From NCBI GenBank assembly GCA_004151065.3, contig NWUY0303909059.1, positions 1 to 10,154 on the forward strand: a DNA stretch of 10,154 nucleotides. The letters run 5' to 3'. The DNA is from Larix sibirica (taxonomy: Eukaryota > Streptophyta > Pinopsida > Pinales > Pinaceae). How positions within the stretch are numbered: position 1 is the first letter of the stretch; every line of letters begins with the position of its first letter. This document shows positions 1 to 8,325 of this stretch, piece after piece. The notes below the pieces were generated by a model, which saw only the letters and a program-made list of their open reading frames with translations, ran no database searches and was not told where the DNA came from. The position numbers and the translations under genes were made by a program.

Positions 1-140
1 TATTGGTTGTATATATGTATTATTAATATATAGGATATTATGACAATGGTATGGTATGATTTAATGAGGAATTATTCGATATATATAGTATCGGATATGA
101 TGAATATTAGGCTTGGTTGTATCTTGTTTCCCTCAGTTGT

Positions 141-210
141 TATGATCGATGTATTATGATCAATGTATTATGGTTGATGTATTATAATTTATGTATTCTG
201 ATTGATGTGT
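141..210 (+). repeat. 14-bp tandem repeat, five copies
   Basis: Five consecutive 14-base units lie at 141-154, 155-168, 169-182, 183-196 and 197-210. They read TATGATCGATGTAT, TATGATCAATGTAT, TATGGTTGATGTAT, TATAATTTATGTAT and TCTGATTGATGTGT. The spacing is exactly 14 bases with no indels, and divergence rises toward the right end. Similar words without fixed spacing continue to about 417. This is a small, old minisatellite. No function is indicated. Confidence 0.8.
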
Positions 211-417
211 GTATGGTCAGCTCATGCATAAATGGTTGTCATTGGTTGATATTAGTGTATGATTGATATATCATCAATATATGATTGATATAGGACTGAG
301 GTATTATGAATTGGTGTATTATGGAACAACATTTGTATGGATGATGTATGCATGATGACTGATGTATGATTGATATTGGTTGATGTTACTGGTTGATACT
401 AATTACTATTAGTTGAT

Positions 418-419
418 NN
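418..419. other. Two-base N gap
   Basis: Two undetermined bases (NN) interrupt the repeat-rich stretch. They may mark an assembly join or a consensus ambiguity, so the true length of the repeat region around them is uncertain. Confidence 0.95.
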
Positions 420-762
420 AGATGAAAAGTAGTATGTTTAACTACTAGTTGTTGTGGCCTTTTGATTTCTTAGTCTGATTGGACCTATTGCATATAAGTT
501 GCTTTGACGCTGCATTAAAGTACATAAACTGTTCATATGACCTTTGTGATCTTTGTTGAAAGGTATTTTGATAGGCTCTTCATGACATTTCATGTATCTT
601 TATTGAAAGATATCTTGGATGTATCTTGGTGGTAGTTCATATATCTTTCTTGAAAAGTATGTACTAACTATGTGACTGATTAAAGTATGATTCAGGTACC
701 TTATTGAAGATATACTTCATGTATCCTTATATATCGAATTCTAATCATGTAGAATGTGATAC

Positions 763-900
763 AAGTATCTTTGTGATCCTTGTTAGAAAAGTATCTTTGT
801 GATCCTTGTTAGATAAGTATCTTGTGATATTTGCTAAGAAAAGTATCTTTGTGATCCTTGATAGAAAAGTATCTGTTTGATCTTTGTTGAATAAGTATCT
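763..900 (+). repeat. 26-bp tandem repeat, five copies plus a partial one
   Basis: Units start at 763, 789, 815, 841 and 867, each exactly 26 bases long. A sixth begins at 893 and loses similarity after AAGTATCT. Units begin AAGTATCTTTGTGATC and end near TTGTTAGAA. Units 1, 2 and 4 are nearly identical; units 3 and 5 carry several substitutions. Related degenerate words in 541-660, such as CTTTGTGATCTTTGTTGAAA and GTATCTTTATTGAAA, suggest the array was once longer. Confidence 0.85.
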
Positions 901-1176
901 ATATTTATGTACCTTAGTATATATTGATGTATTTATTATGGTTAATTGAAATTTATTTCAGGCACCACAAAGATGCATTTTATGTATATTATATCTTTAT
1001 ACCTGATGGATAACCATGTGGTTGATTGATTGAAAAATGATTCAGGTGGATTTATTCTATTGAAATATTGAAGGCATTGTAATAAGGTTTGAAGACCCTG
1101 TAATGCGGATGGAAGATTGACCCTTGCTTATGTAGGTCAAAATATATGCACTATTAATTCAACATTAAATTGTCAA

Positions 1177-1205
1177 CCCGAGGCTCGTAAAATTCGAGGT
1201 GTCGG
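1177..1205. repeat. GC-rich dyad, possible LTR-edge motif
   Basis: The + strand has CGAGGCTCG (1179-1187), a palindrome around one base, followed 7 bases later by TCGAGGTGTCGGCA. In AT-rich surroundings this GC-rich patch stands out. Its complement reads TGCCGACACCTCGAAT, which resembles the opening of some plant LTR retrotransposon ends (TG followed by a C-rich word). That resemblance is from general memory. No partner copy is seen in the window, so the LTR reading is only a suggestion. Confidence 0.25.
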
Positions 1206-1237
1206 CACTATATGTGTAGGATTGAGGTCTAATATAG

Positions 1238-1257
1238 CCTAATCTAACCTAATCTAA
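1238..1257 (+). repeat. Perfect tandem 10-mer, two copies
   Basis: CCTAATCTAA occurs twice head to tail (1238-1247 and 1248-1257). It is too short to be more than local slippage. Confidence 0.7.
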
Positions 1258-1964
1258 AGCCGTAAAACTATACTTCAAATGCAATAAAAGCAAATAATCA
1301 ATAGCCCAACACCTAAGGAAGAAGCCATGTTATAAGGAGGCCATATCTCATGAGTTAGACTTTTAATATTTCTCTTAGTGATTGAAACTATGGGAAATTA
1401 AAGTGGAAGAAACTCAAAATCATCAAATTCAATCAACACCTAAGATTCACTCAATCAATTAATTGTCTAAAAGTTCCAAAGGACTAGTACAAACTAGAAT
1501 CTGACAAAAAAAAACCAAAACTTCTTAACGAAAACCAATTTTATTTTATCCAATCAATCCAAATGTTCTCAACTTCCAAAAGAAATACTCTTTATACTCA
1601 AACTATTTCCAAACCAATGAAAGTAAATAATCTGAAACTAAATATCGAAGGAAGTAATTAAATGACATAACTAGAATCCATCTATGGAAATGGAGTACCA
1701 TTCAAACCTTTAAACCAATTAAAATCAAACAAAATAACAAACCTGCAAAACAATTAAATAATCCATCTTAATCAGACAAATTCGATACCATTAAATCATG
1801 AATATGAAAATCTAATCACTCTAAAAACTCTGTCAGTAATCCAATCATTAAAATATGAAATGAAATGCTATAGGACTAAACTCAAAAGAAAACTAGCCAT
1901 TCAATGAAAACCACACTGAATTGACTAAATGAACATAGTTTAATAATGAAGCTAACAAATATAA

Positions 1965-1977
1965 GTTAATTCACAAC
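1965..1977 (+). repeat. Left target-site duplication of the LINE
   Basis: GTTAATTCACAAC here matches GTTAACTCACAAC at 9230-9242 at 12 of 13 positions; the one difference is a T/C transition. The right copy directly follows a short A-rich tail, and the left copy directly precedes the GC-richer leader of ORF1. L1 elements make direct repeats of this length when target-primed reverse transcription closes the insertion. The true edge may lie one or two bases further left, because A-rich flanks blur it. Confidence 0.8.
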
Positions 1978-2050
1978 CTTGATTACTGAGGCAAAAACCA
2001 TTGTGTTCTCTCGACTCTGAATCAAATCTATCCACTCTATGATTTTCGCA
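1978..2050 (+). other. LINE 5' leader
   Basis: About 70 bases separate the left target-site duplication from the first plausible ORF1 start codons (ATG at 2039 and 2051, same frame). L1 elements use an internal promoter in this part, but I see no TATA box or other recognisable element in it. GC content rises sharply at about 2040. Confidence 0.5.
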
Positions 2051-3634
2051 ATGGAAAGGCCATGGGGGGGTAGGGGGAACCCCTCCTTCTGCAACGTCGT
2101 TCTACAACCCAAGCCATTGATTAGGAAACCCTCAGTGCTGAAGCAAGATCCTAAATCTACGGGGAAAGGGTTTGAGGCTCTAAAGAAACCCATAGTCGCT
2201 AACCCTAACTCGACAAAAGGAAACCCATCAAATCAGTAACCTGAATCGGCTCCAATCGGATATTCTGGGAATTCAATGGAAGAAGGCACCAGCAAAAACA
2301 AAGTCCTAATACCGATTCAACCATGAAATCAAACTACGGTGGAAGGAGGGGTTAAGGCTCCCAGATCTGGATTCCTCCCTAAGACAGACGCCATTCTCAG
2401 CCTTGAAATTGCTTCATCCAAAATAGGGGAATAAAGGCAGTACATGAGGGATCATGCCCTCATTTGCAAGTTCATGGGTTTATGGTCCGTCGAAAGAGAA
2501 TGACAAGGATGGATCGCTCAAAAGTAGAAAACGAAAGGGGATGTTGATATGAAACTAGGCTCAAAAGGATTATTCATGGCTATTTTCATCAATGTGGAGG
2601 ACAGAGAAAGAATAATCGAATAAGCACCCTACTTCTTCAACAACTCAGGCCTCTTCATGAGGCATTGGAAGGAAAAAAAATTTCCTTAAAAGGAAGACTT
2701 TACATAATTCCCAGTTTGGGTTCAACTCTACTCCTATTCCCAGGAATACTGGGACAAAGAAACCCTAATGGGAATAGGCCATACCCTAGGCCGATTCATC
2801 AAAAACTCATAAATAACCAAGTGGGGAAGATACACTTCATATGCCAGGATCTCTTTCCACATGAATTTTTCCAAACCATTTCCAAAAGCAATAAGTCTAA
2901 ACTTTCAAGATGAAGAATGGATCCAACCCCTGGATTACGATCGCATCCCCTTCATATGTCGGCACTTCCATAAGTATGGCCATTTCTATCGTGATTGTCC
3001 CAACCTCCCTCATCCCCGACCTACGTAAGCAATCCAACAACAATCCAATGATGGATTCACGTTAATAAGCCACCGAAACAAAGGAGGGCACAAAACCCAA
3101 GAGCAACCGAGAGACACCAAGACTGTTGATCCAAACACTTTCACGACACTTGAATAAATGGATACAGATAAACACCAAGAACACCATATCAACACATCTG
3201 AAACCACTCCAACTGAATATGATCAGGATCAGGACTAAAGCAAAAGGATAAAGATCGAACCCATGGAAGATAGAATAATGGAGGAAATATAGGAACCTAA
3301 CCCTACTGAAGGAGATGATGAACTACAAATCACAGATCATGAACTCCAAAAATTTGTCAAGACCTGCAAGAAAGGAAATCTCACAGAGATCCCATCCCCA
3401 CATATTCCAATCATTCAAAGAACTCTACAAGAGGCTCGTCTTCTCATGCCCCAACACTCTAAGGTTCAAGGAAAGTCAAATACCAAGATGGGTATTCAAT
3501 CATCATCCTCTCCTCCGTAAATAACCAAAAAGGATCTGAAGAGGTGGCACAAAACAAATCAACAATGGCTAGTAGATCTAGGGGAAACCCTCATCACCCT
3601 AGGTAATCACAGATCTCTAGTAGATTGGTTATAG
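2051..3634 (+). pseudogene. LINE ORF1 pseudogene: DUF4283-like, zinc-knuckle RNA-binding protein
   Basis: One frame runs about 528 codons without a net frameshift. It is broken by 14 stops at 2237, 2324, 2432, 2501, 2525, 2621, 2687, 2705, 2810, 3026, 3155, 3236, 3290 and 3518, and ends at TAG 3632. The first part is basic and Gly/Pro-rich (MERPWGGRGNPSF). The next part, about 2450-2900, has the DUF4283-like pattern of plant LINE and retroelement ORF1 proteins: HALICKFMGLW, then VEDRERIIE, PYFFNNSGLFMRHWK, PVWVQLYS, EYWDKETLMGIG and YTSYARI. After DEEWIQPLDYDRIPFIC comes a zinc knuckle (2957-2998), then a polar tail. In such elements the protein coats the RNA and helps form the transposition particle. 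ATG 2051 is chosen over 2039 and 2276 only because the N-terminal frame looks protein-like; 2276 is a real alternative. As it stands it encodes no functional protein. Confidence 0.85.
2957..2998 (+). other. Zinc knuckle of ORF1, one Cys lost
   Basis: The translation CRHFHKYGHFYRDC has the spacing of a CCHC knuckle (C-x2-C-x4-H-x4-C). The second Cys is replaced by Phe (TTC at 2966-2968, one base from TGC). The first Cys (2957), His (2981) and last Cys (2996) remain. CCHC knuckles bind single-stranded nucleic acid, and this one would not hold zinc properly. Confidence 0.85.
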
Positions 3635-3662
3635 TCCCTCTCCTATACTCAGTAGTTTTCTT

Positions 3663-4370
3663 ATGAATATCATATCCTGGAACATCAAAGGATTAGGAGG
3701 GAAATCAAAGAAAAGAACCCTTCGATCCAAGATCATCCTAGAAAAACCTGCAATATTCTTCATCCAGGAGACTAAATGTTCTGGAGAACATCTGTCAACC
3801 CTTTCCTCATATTGTTGGAAAGGCAGCCAATCGATAGCCCTGGACACAAGGGGGGCAGCAGGTGGTCTAACCTTTCTTTGGGACCCCACCTAGGTGCAAC
3901 TCTCGAACTTCCTTTCAACAACACATTCTATCTCTGCCTCCTTCTGATCCATTTCCACAAACCTCACTAGTTTCCTCACGAATGTCTATGGACCACCCAA
4001 CCTAACTCTCAAACCCTCTTTCATGTCCTCCTCGTCCTTTATTAAGATCCACCTAGTGCTTGAATCCTTTTGTATTATGGGGGGAGAATTCAACCTCATT
4101 TCAAACTCTTTGGAGAGAAAAGGAGGCATAGGCCTCCTTGACCCTTCCAATCATGCTTTTGGTCCTCTAATAGCCTCCCTAGACCTTATTGATATTCATC
4201 CAAAGAATGGTTCCTTCAAATGGAACAACAAATGAGAGGGCATGAACCAGGTGGCCTCTAAACTTGATCGATTCCTCCTCTCAACCGCATTTGTGAGAAC
4301 GGACAACATTATTGACTCCCTCATTCTTTCGGGGGCAAGCTCATATCACTGTCCAATCATCTTGGAAATT
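3663..4370 (+). other. ORF2 apurinic/apyrimidinic-like endonuclease domain (decayed)
   Basis: The exonuclease-endonuclease-phosphatase fold of L1 ORF2 is recognisable. Its signs are IISWNIKGLG at the start, the catalytic Glu in FIQETK (GAG 3768-3770), TNVYGPP, then GGEFN (4080-4094), LIDIHPKNGSFKWNN, SKLDRFLLS and SYHCPI (4341-4358). Two catalytic spots are changed. GGEFN has Glu where the family has Asp (4086-4088), and SYH has Tyr where the family has Asp (4344-4346). Stops at 3891, 3945 and 4233 also interrupt it. The domain would nick target DNA to prime reverse transcription; this copy could not. Confidence 0.85.
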
Positions 4371-5129
4371 GACGAGTTTGTAACTGCTAAAAATTGACCC
4401 TTCCAGTTTGAAAAATTCTGGTTGGAGCATCTAGAATTCATGGAAACCCTCTCCAGCTGGTGGGATGAAGATTCAATCAACCAAGGTTCCAAGATGTACA
4501 ATCTACAATAGATGTTGAAAATGATTAAGGTTAAGCTCAAAATATGGAACAAATAAGTCTTTGGAAATATCTTTGAAGCCAGGAAGAAGCTTGAAATGGA
4601 AATGGAGGAGTTCCAATAGGAATCCATCCATCAAGGCTACATAGAGGAGTTTTTGAATTAAAAAAGAGAAGTCCAAAAATCCATAAATCAGAGACTAGAT
4701 CAAGAAGATATTCCTTGGAAGCAGAAGTCGAGAATCAGATGGTTAAAAGAAGGGGAAATGAAATCCAATTTTTTCCATGATTCTATGATACAAAGAAGAG
4801 CCCATAATCACATCACAAGGATTGAAGAGGAGGAGTGGCATGTTGTCACAAAAAAAGAATAGATAAATGCAGCATTGTTCTCCTACCATAGTCAACTTCT
4901 CCAGTAAGAGGACCTGGATCGCAATGCCACAATCAACTCTATTATTCAGGACATACCCCAATTGGTTACCAATGAGAAAAAAAACTATCTTTTTCAACCA
5001 ATCTCCATGGAAGAGGTCACTAAGTAAATTAGGGAAATTCCCTCCAAAAAGGCTACTAGATTGGATGGCTGCTAGCAAATCATACAAAATGATGTATGTG
5101 AAGCCATTGAGGAATCACACTGGTGCTCA

Positions 5130-5950
5130 ATAGTTATGCCTACCCTCAAATCCACCTTCCTCACTTTGATCCTGAAAGAAGAGAATGCTTCACACCCCAT
5201 CAAATTTTGTCCAATAGCAGGCCTTTTCCATGTGGTCTATAATACTATCAAAAAAATCATCGCAAACAAGCTAAAATCAATTCTGTCGCACCTCATCTCA
5301 GAAGAGAAATCGAGCTATGTGGATGGGAAGAAAAATTCTAGATGGTATATTGATGGCCCATGAAACGATACACACCCTCAAAATCTCAAAGAAATATGGT
5401 ATGTTACTCAAAATTGATTTGTCCAGAGATTTTGATAAAATATCTTGGAACTGTATGAGACAAAACCTTAGGGATTTTGGTTTTGCTGAACAATGGATCA
5501 ATTGGATTCTAGTGCTAACTTCCTCGGCCTTCTTCTCCATTATGGTCAATGTCTCCCCCTCGCCCACCTGCGCTTCCTCCATAGGAATCAGATAGGGGGA
5601 TCCCCTTTCCCCCTTCCTTTTCATCCTCATGGTTGAAGATCTTGGTAGAACTTTAAAATCTCCTACTCAACGCAATGAAATTTCTAGTATCCACCCAGCG
5701 AATGATTCCCATAAAGCTTCGCATTTATAGTTTGTTGATGACACTATGTTCTTAGCTTAAGACACCCTACATGAGGCTCGCAATCTAAAATCATTGTTGG
5801 GGATTTTGCTTATTGCTTCATGCCTTTCTTTTAACAATGACATGTCTGAATTTTTTTTCCTAAACACGTCGATCAGGCTTCAAATGGCCATCACCAAACT
5901 TCTAAAATTTTGTTGGGTATTTCTTCCATCAAATACTTAGGATCTCCCCT
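5130..5950 (+). other. ORF2 reverse transcriptase domain (decayed)
   Basis: RT fingers and palm are recognisable across two frames. Frame 0 gives STFLTLILKEENASHPIKF, then IIANKLKSILSHLISEE. After the shift near 5330, frame 1 gives ILDGILMAHETIHTLK, then motif A LLKIDLSRDFDKISW (about 5404-5448) with its Asp residues. Next come a stop at 5593 in place of Gln before GDPLSPFLFIL, and motif C FVDD (5731-5742) with both catalytic Asp residues kept. Stops at 5728 and 5758 flank motif C. The enzyme copies element RNA from the nicked target end. Catalytic residues survive, but the frame does not. Confidence 0.9.
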
Positions 5951-6615
5951 CACTACAACTTCTACCAAGCATGCATCCTAGTCCCTTATCATCCACAAAA
6001 TGGATAAATGCTTGGCCAATTGATCCTTCTGTTCTCTTAACATTGCAGGACTACTTGTCCTTTTGAATTCAGTCTTGCGTAGCATGAGCACATGCCTCTT
6101 CTCCATCCTTGCTACTCCCAAAAAGTTCCTCAATGAAATTCGCTCACTGCAAAGAACCTTCTTATGGGGTGGATGCAAATCTATATGACACAAATGGGCC
6201 TTGGTAGCCTGGGACAAACTATGCAAACCCAAGCTCATCGGCGGCTTGGAACTCCGGGATCTGGAACTAGAGAATAAGGCAATGATGGCCAAAATTTGGT
6301 GGCGGTGGATAACCAATATGAACATCCTCTGGGAAAATATTTGGAAATGAAAATATGCACCCAACATCCCACATCAAGAGCTCATTTAGATAGAAAAAAT
6401 CCCCAAAGGATCCCTCATCTGGAATGCGTCCTGGCAAAATAAGCAACTTATACAAGATCATGCCTTATGGGAGATCCGTGATGGAAACTCTGCTCTCTTT
6501 TGGGATGACTCTTGGAAAAAAGTATCGAAGCTGTCCACTCTAGACTATATTCAACCCCCATCGAACTCACACTCTGGAGGATGGACAGTTTTGGATGGCC
6601 CACTTCTGGAACAAA

Positions 6616-7000
6616 AATGTGGAAAATTATCAATGGAGATCATGGAAGAATCCTGAGGTCTAGCCAAACACCCTAATATAAGAACACACACAACTATTAT
6701 GGGAAGATATACAATCCCTACAAATCACCAATAAGGAAGGGAAAGACATCCTTAGATGGGGACACACTAGTTTTGGATCCTTCAACCTCAAAAAATCCTA
6801 TTCTCTTCATTCAGGCTACGATCAGAACAACTATGAAAAAGTTTGGAAGAAGATATGGAAGCAAAATCTCTGGCCAAAATATGGAAGCGAAATCTTACCT
6901 AGGACAGAATTCTTAAGAAAGGATTTAAAGGACCCTTGGTCTACTACCTATGCTGGAAGGCACAAGAAAATATTGAACATTTCCTCAACACTTGTCATTT
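6616..7000 (+). other. ORF2 zf-RVT-like zinc-binding region (decayed)
   Basis: Frame 1 gives RWGHTSFGSFNLKKSYSLH and then VWKKIWKQNLWPK. The reading then moves to frame 0 for RILKKGFKGP and a Cys/His cluster, YYLCWKAQENIEHFLNTC. This matches the zf-RVT region between RT and RNase H in plant LINEs. Cys (TGC 6951), His (CAT 6978) and Cys (TGT 6993) remain. An expected earlier Cys appears as Tyr (TAC, two codons before 6951). Some codons that normally follow WPK appear lost at the frame change. Confidence 0.75.
6853..6904 (+). repeat. 26-bp short direct duplication inside ORF2
   Basis: ATATGGAAGC at 6853-6862 recurs at 6879-6888, exactly 26 bases later. Similarity runs on (AAAATCT versus GAAATCT) before fading. 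The ORF2 frame changes here, and several conserved codons of the zf-RVT region are missing. A small local duplication or repair scar with deletion fits best. Confidence 0.6.
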
Positions 7001-7388
7001 CAGCAAACAGCTCTAGGATCTTGGAGCAGAAGCATTCATTCAAATAGACCAAAATAAAAATAGCATCAGAGACACTTTGGAAAATTGGAGAGATCATATT
7101 TCCTCCAACAACATAGTGAACAGAGTTTGGAAAATTTTCCCATGATTCCTGTTTTGGAAAATTTGGAAGGAAAGGAACCATAGAATATTCCAAACATTTT
7201 GGAAAAATATTCAAAAGCACATCCAAGAAACCATCGACAATTTCCAATGGGAACCTTCTGATTGGGAAGGATCACCATAGGATATCACGATCCTCAAAGC
7301 CTAGAAATTGCAACCAACAGGTACCACATTCATTCAACCTCCTAGAACATTTTCTCCCTCCATCCCAAACTCTTGGGCTCCTTCAGCA

Positions 7389-7805
7389 TTCAGATATGTG
7401 AAGCTTAATTTTGATGGAGCCAGCAAAGGAAACCCTGGACCTGCCGGCTATGGTGGGATTTTCTGTGACCACCAAGGGAATATCCTCTTGATCTATGCTG
7501 GATCGCTTGGAAAAGACAGCAATAACATTGTTGAATTATTTTCAATGCTGAAAGGCATCATTATATCCCACCAAGGACATATTCCCAAACTTCTGGTTGA
7601 AGAAGACTCTGGTCTCATGATCCAAATTCTCAACAGGCTCCTCAATGGTACCAAAGCCAACAAAATCTCTCCGAGCTGGGGAATTGCGGCTAAGTTGTAA
7701 CTACTTTCAGCCAACCTAGATAGCTCTTCATTCATAGTCACTCACCATGTCTGACTTGAGGCAAACAAACTCGCTGACAAGATCTCCAACTGGGGCATAG
7801 ATCAT
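7389..7805 (+). other. ORF2 C-terminal RNase H domain (plant L1 type)
   Basis: The domain starts FRYVKLNFDGASKGNPGPAG, the typical opening of the RNase H carried by many plant L1 elements. All expected catalytic positions can be read: Asp in FDGASKG (7413-7415), Glu in NNIVELF (7533-7535), Asp in VEEDSGL (7605-7607), His in VTHHV (7743-7748) and Asp in NKLADKI (7776-7778). Two stops interrupt it: TAA 7698 and TGA 7752, the latter inside the HVxREaN motif. RNase H removes RNA from the RNA:DNA hybrid. Of the ORF2 domains this is the best preserved at its catalytic residues. Confidence 0.9.
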
Positions 7806-7955
7806 CCTCGTGAAGAGTGTAATCAAACGTGGGCCATGTCTGACAATACAGATCTCAAAACCACTTGCCACCACATCAATCTAAAGGATCGTTCACCACA
7901 CGGTTGGTGTAGGACGGATGACAAACCCACTCCACGTGCTCATATTTCAAACTAA

Positions 7956-8325
7956 GAATCGGCCCATGTCATGCAAGTGGATGCATGGCACCGGGCTTAT
8001 GGACTCTACTTTGAGCGATTATAACTCTCCCAGTTCCATTAACAGCCTTCATTACCACCGTGCGAGCGAAGGGAATCCCGTACTGTTGCAAGTATACTGC
8101 CCAGTGCAAGTGTTGATGGAAATTGGATTTGGGAGCTAGCTACAAGGAACTTTACATGGCTCACATGAAGTTGAACACCAAACGAGGCGGCACTGACTTA
8201 AAGGGAGGTCTGACATTAGTAATCTTTCATTTTGACATCGTCTTATGTGTTGCAAGCCAACAGACATCCTGGTATGCCTTTGCTGCAAGCCTCTGCACTA
8301 GTTTTCTCCAACATACGTGGTGGCC
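7956..8325 (+). other. Region between ORF2 and the 3' ORF, no recognised gene
   Basis: This stretch is within the LINE boundaries but shows no known domain in any frame. It is GC- and CpG-richer than the LINE body (for example GTGCGAGCG near 8060). Short open stretches exist in several frames, none protein-like enough to call. The last part, about 8302-8325, is an open pyrimidine-rich lead-in to the ATG at 8326. Confidence 0.5.

Larger units (their letters stand above)
1..1140. other. T/G-rich non-coding flank with degenerate repeats
   Basis: No coding frame of interest is seen on either strand. The + strand is rich in T and G and poor in C. It is filled with loosely repeated words such as TTGATGTATTATG in about 130-420 and GTATCTTTGTTGAAA-like words in about 540-900. 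Two stretches inside are clean tandem repeats and are listed separately. The composition suggests decayed intergenic or old retrotransposon DNA. I cannot assign it to a known family. Confidence 0.6.
1141..1964. other. A/C-rich non-coding flank upstream of the LINE
   Basis: No supportable gene is seen. From about 1240 the + strand is A-rich and G-poor, the opposite of the stretch before 1140. Its complement is therefore T-rich, like a plant intron or an old retrotransposon non-coding part. The left end carries a small GC-rich dyad (1177-1205) and a perfect tandem 10-mer (1238-1257). On the minus strand a TTTTGCAG word ends at 1743 and could serve as a splice acceptor, but what follows it does not look coding. 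Confidence 0.55.
3663..7955 (+). pseudogene. LINE ORF2 pseudogene: endonuclease, reverse transcriptase and RNase H
   Basis: ORF2 starts at ATG 3663 (MNIISWNIKGLGG), 28 bases after the ORF1 stop, and runs 4293 bases to TAA 7953. Domains in order are EN (3663-4370), a linker, RT (about 5130-5950), a thumb/connection part, a zf-RVT zinc-binding part (about 6616-7000) and RNase H (7389-7805). Frame changes lie near 5330 (frame 0 to 1, an extra A in GGGAAGAAAAATT), 5900-5915 (1 to 0), 6613-6617 (0 to 1, in an A run) and 6870-6900 (1 to 0, beside a short duplication). They cancel overall. About 28 in-frame stops occur; the first twelve are at 3891, 3945, 4233, 4395, 4509, 4554, 4617, 4659, 4860, 4905, 5025 and 5073. 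Several replace residues that are nearly fixed in the family, for example the Gln before GDPLSPFLF. The intact protein would nick target DNA and copy the element's RNA at the nick. The exact C-terminus is uncertain and could lie before 7955. Confidence 0.88.

Noticed and set aside
1238-1257. Telomere-like repeat on the minus strand (TTAGATTAGG twice)
   Set aside because: The unit is not the plant telomere word TTTAGGG, and there are only two copies.
3663-3893. The 76-codon endonuclease-like frame as an independent small gene
   Set aside because: The domain continues in the same frame beyond the TAG at 3891 through TNVYGPP, GGEFN and SKLDRFLLS, so it is the start of ORF2.
3629-5087. Minus-strand open frames of 86 to 114 codons opposite ORF2
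   Set aside because: They are antisense shadows of the endonuclease and RT regions and show no domain of their own.
2051-7955. A reassigned genetic code in which stops are read as amino acids
   Set aside because: All three stops occur in frame, and TAG falls at positions where the family has Gln in one place and Trp in another. There are also four frame changes. Random decay explains this better than recoding.
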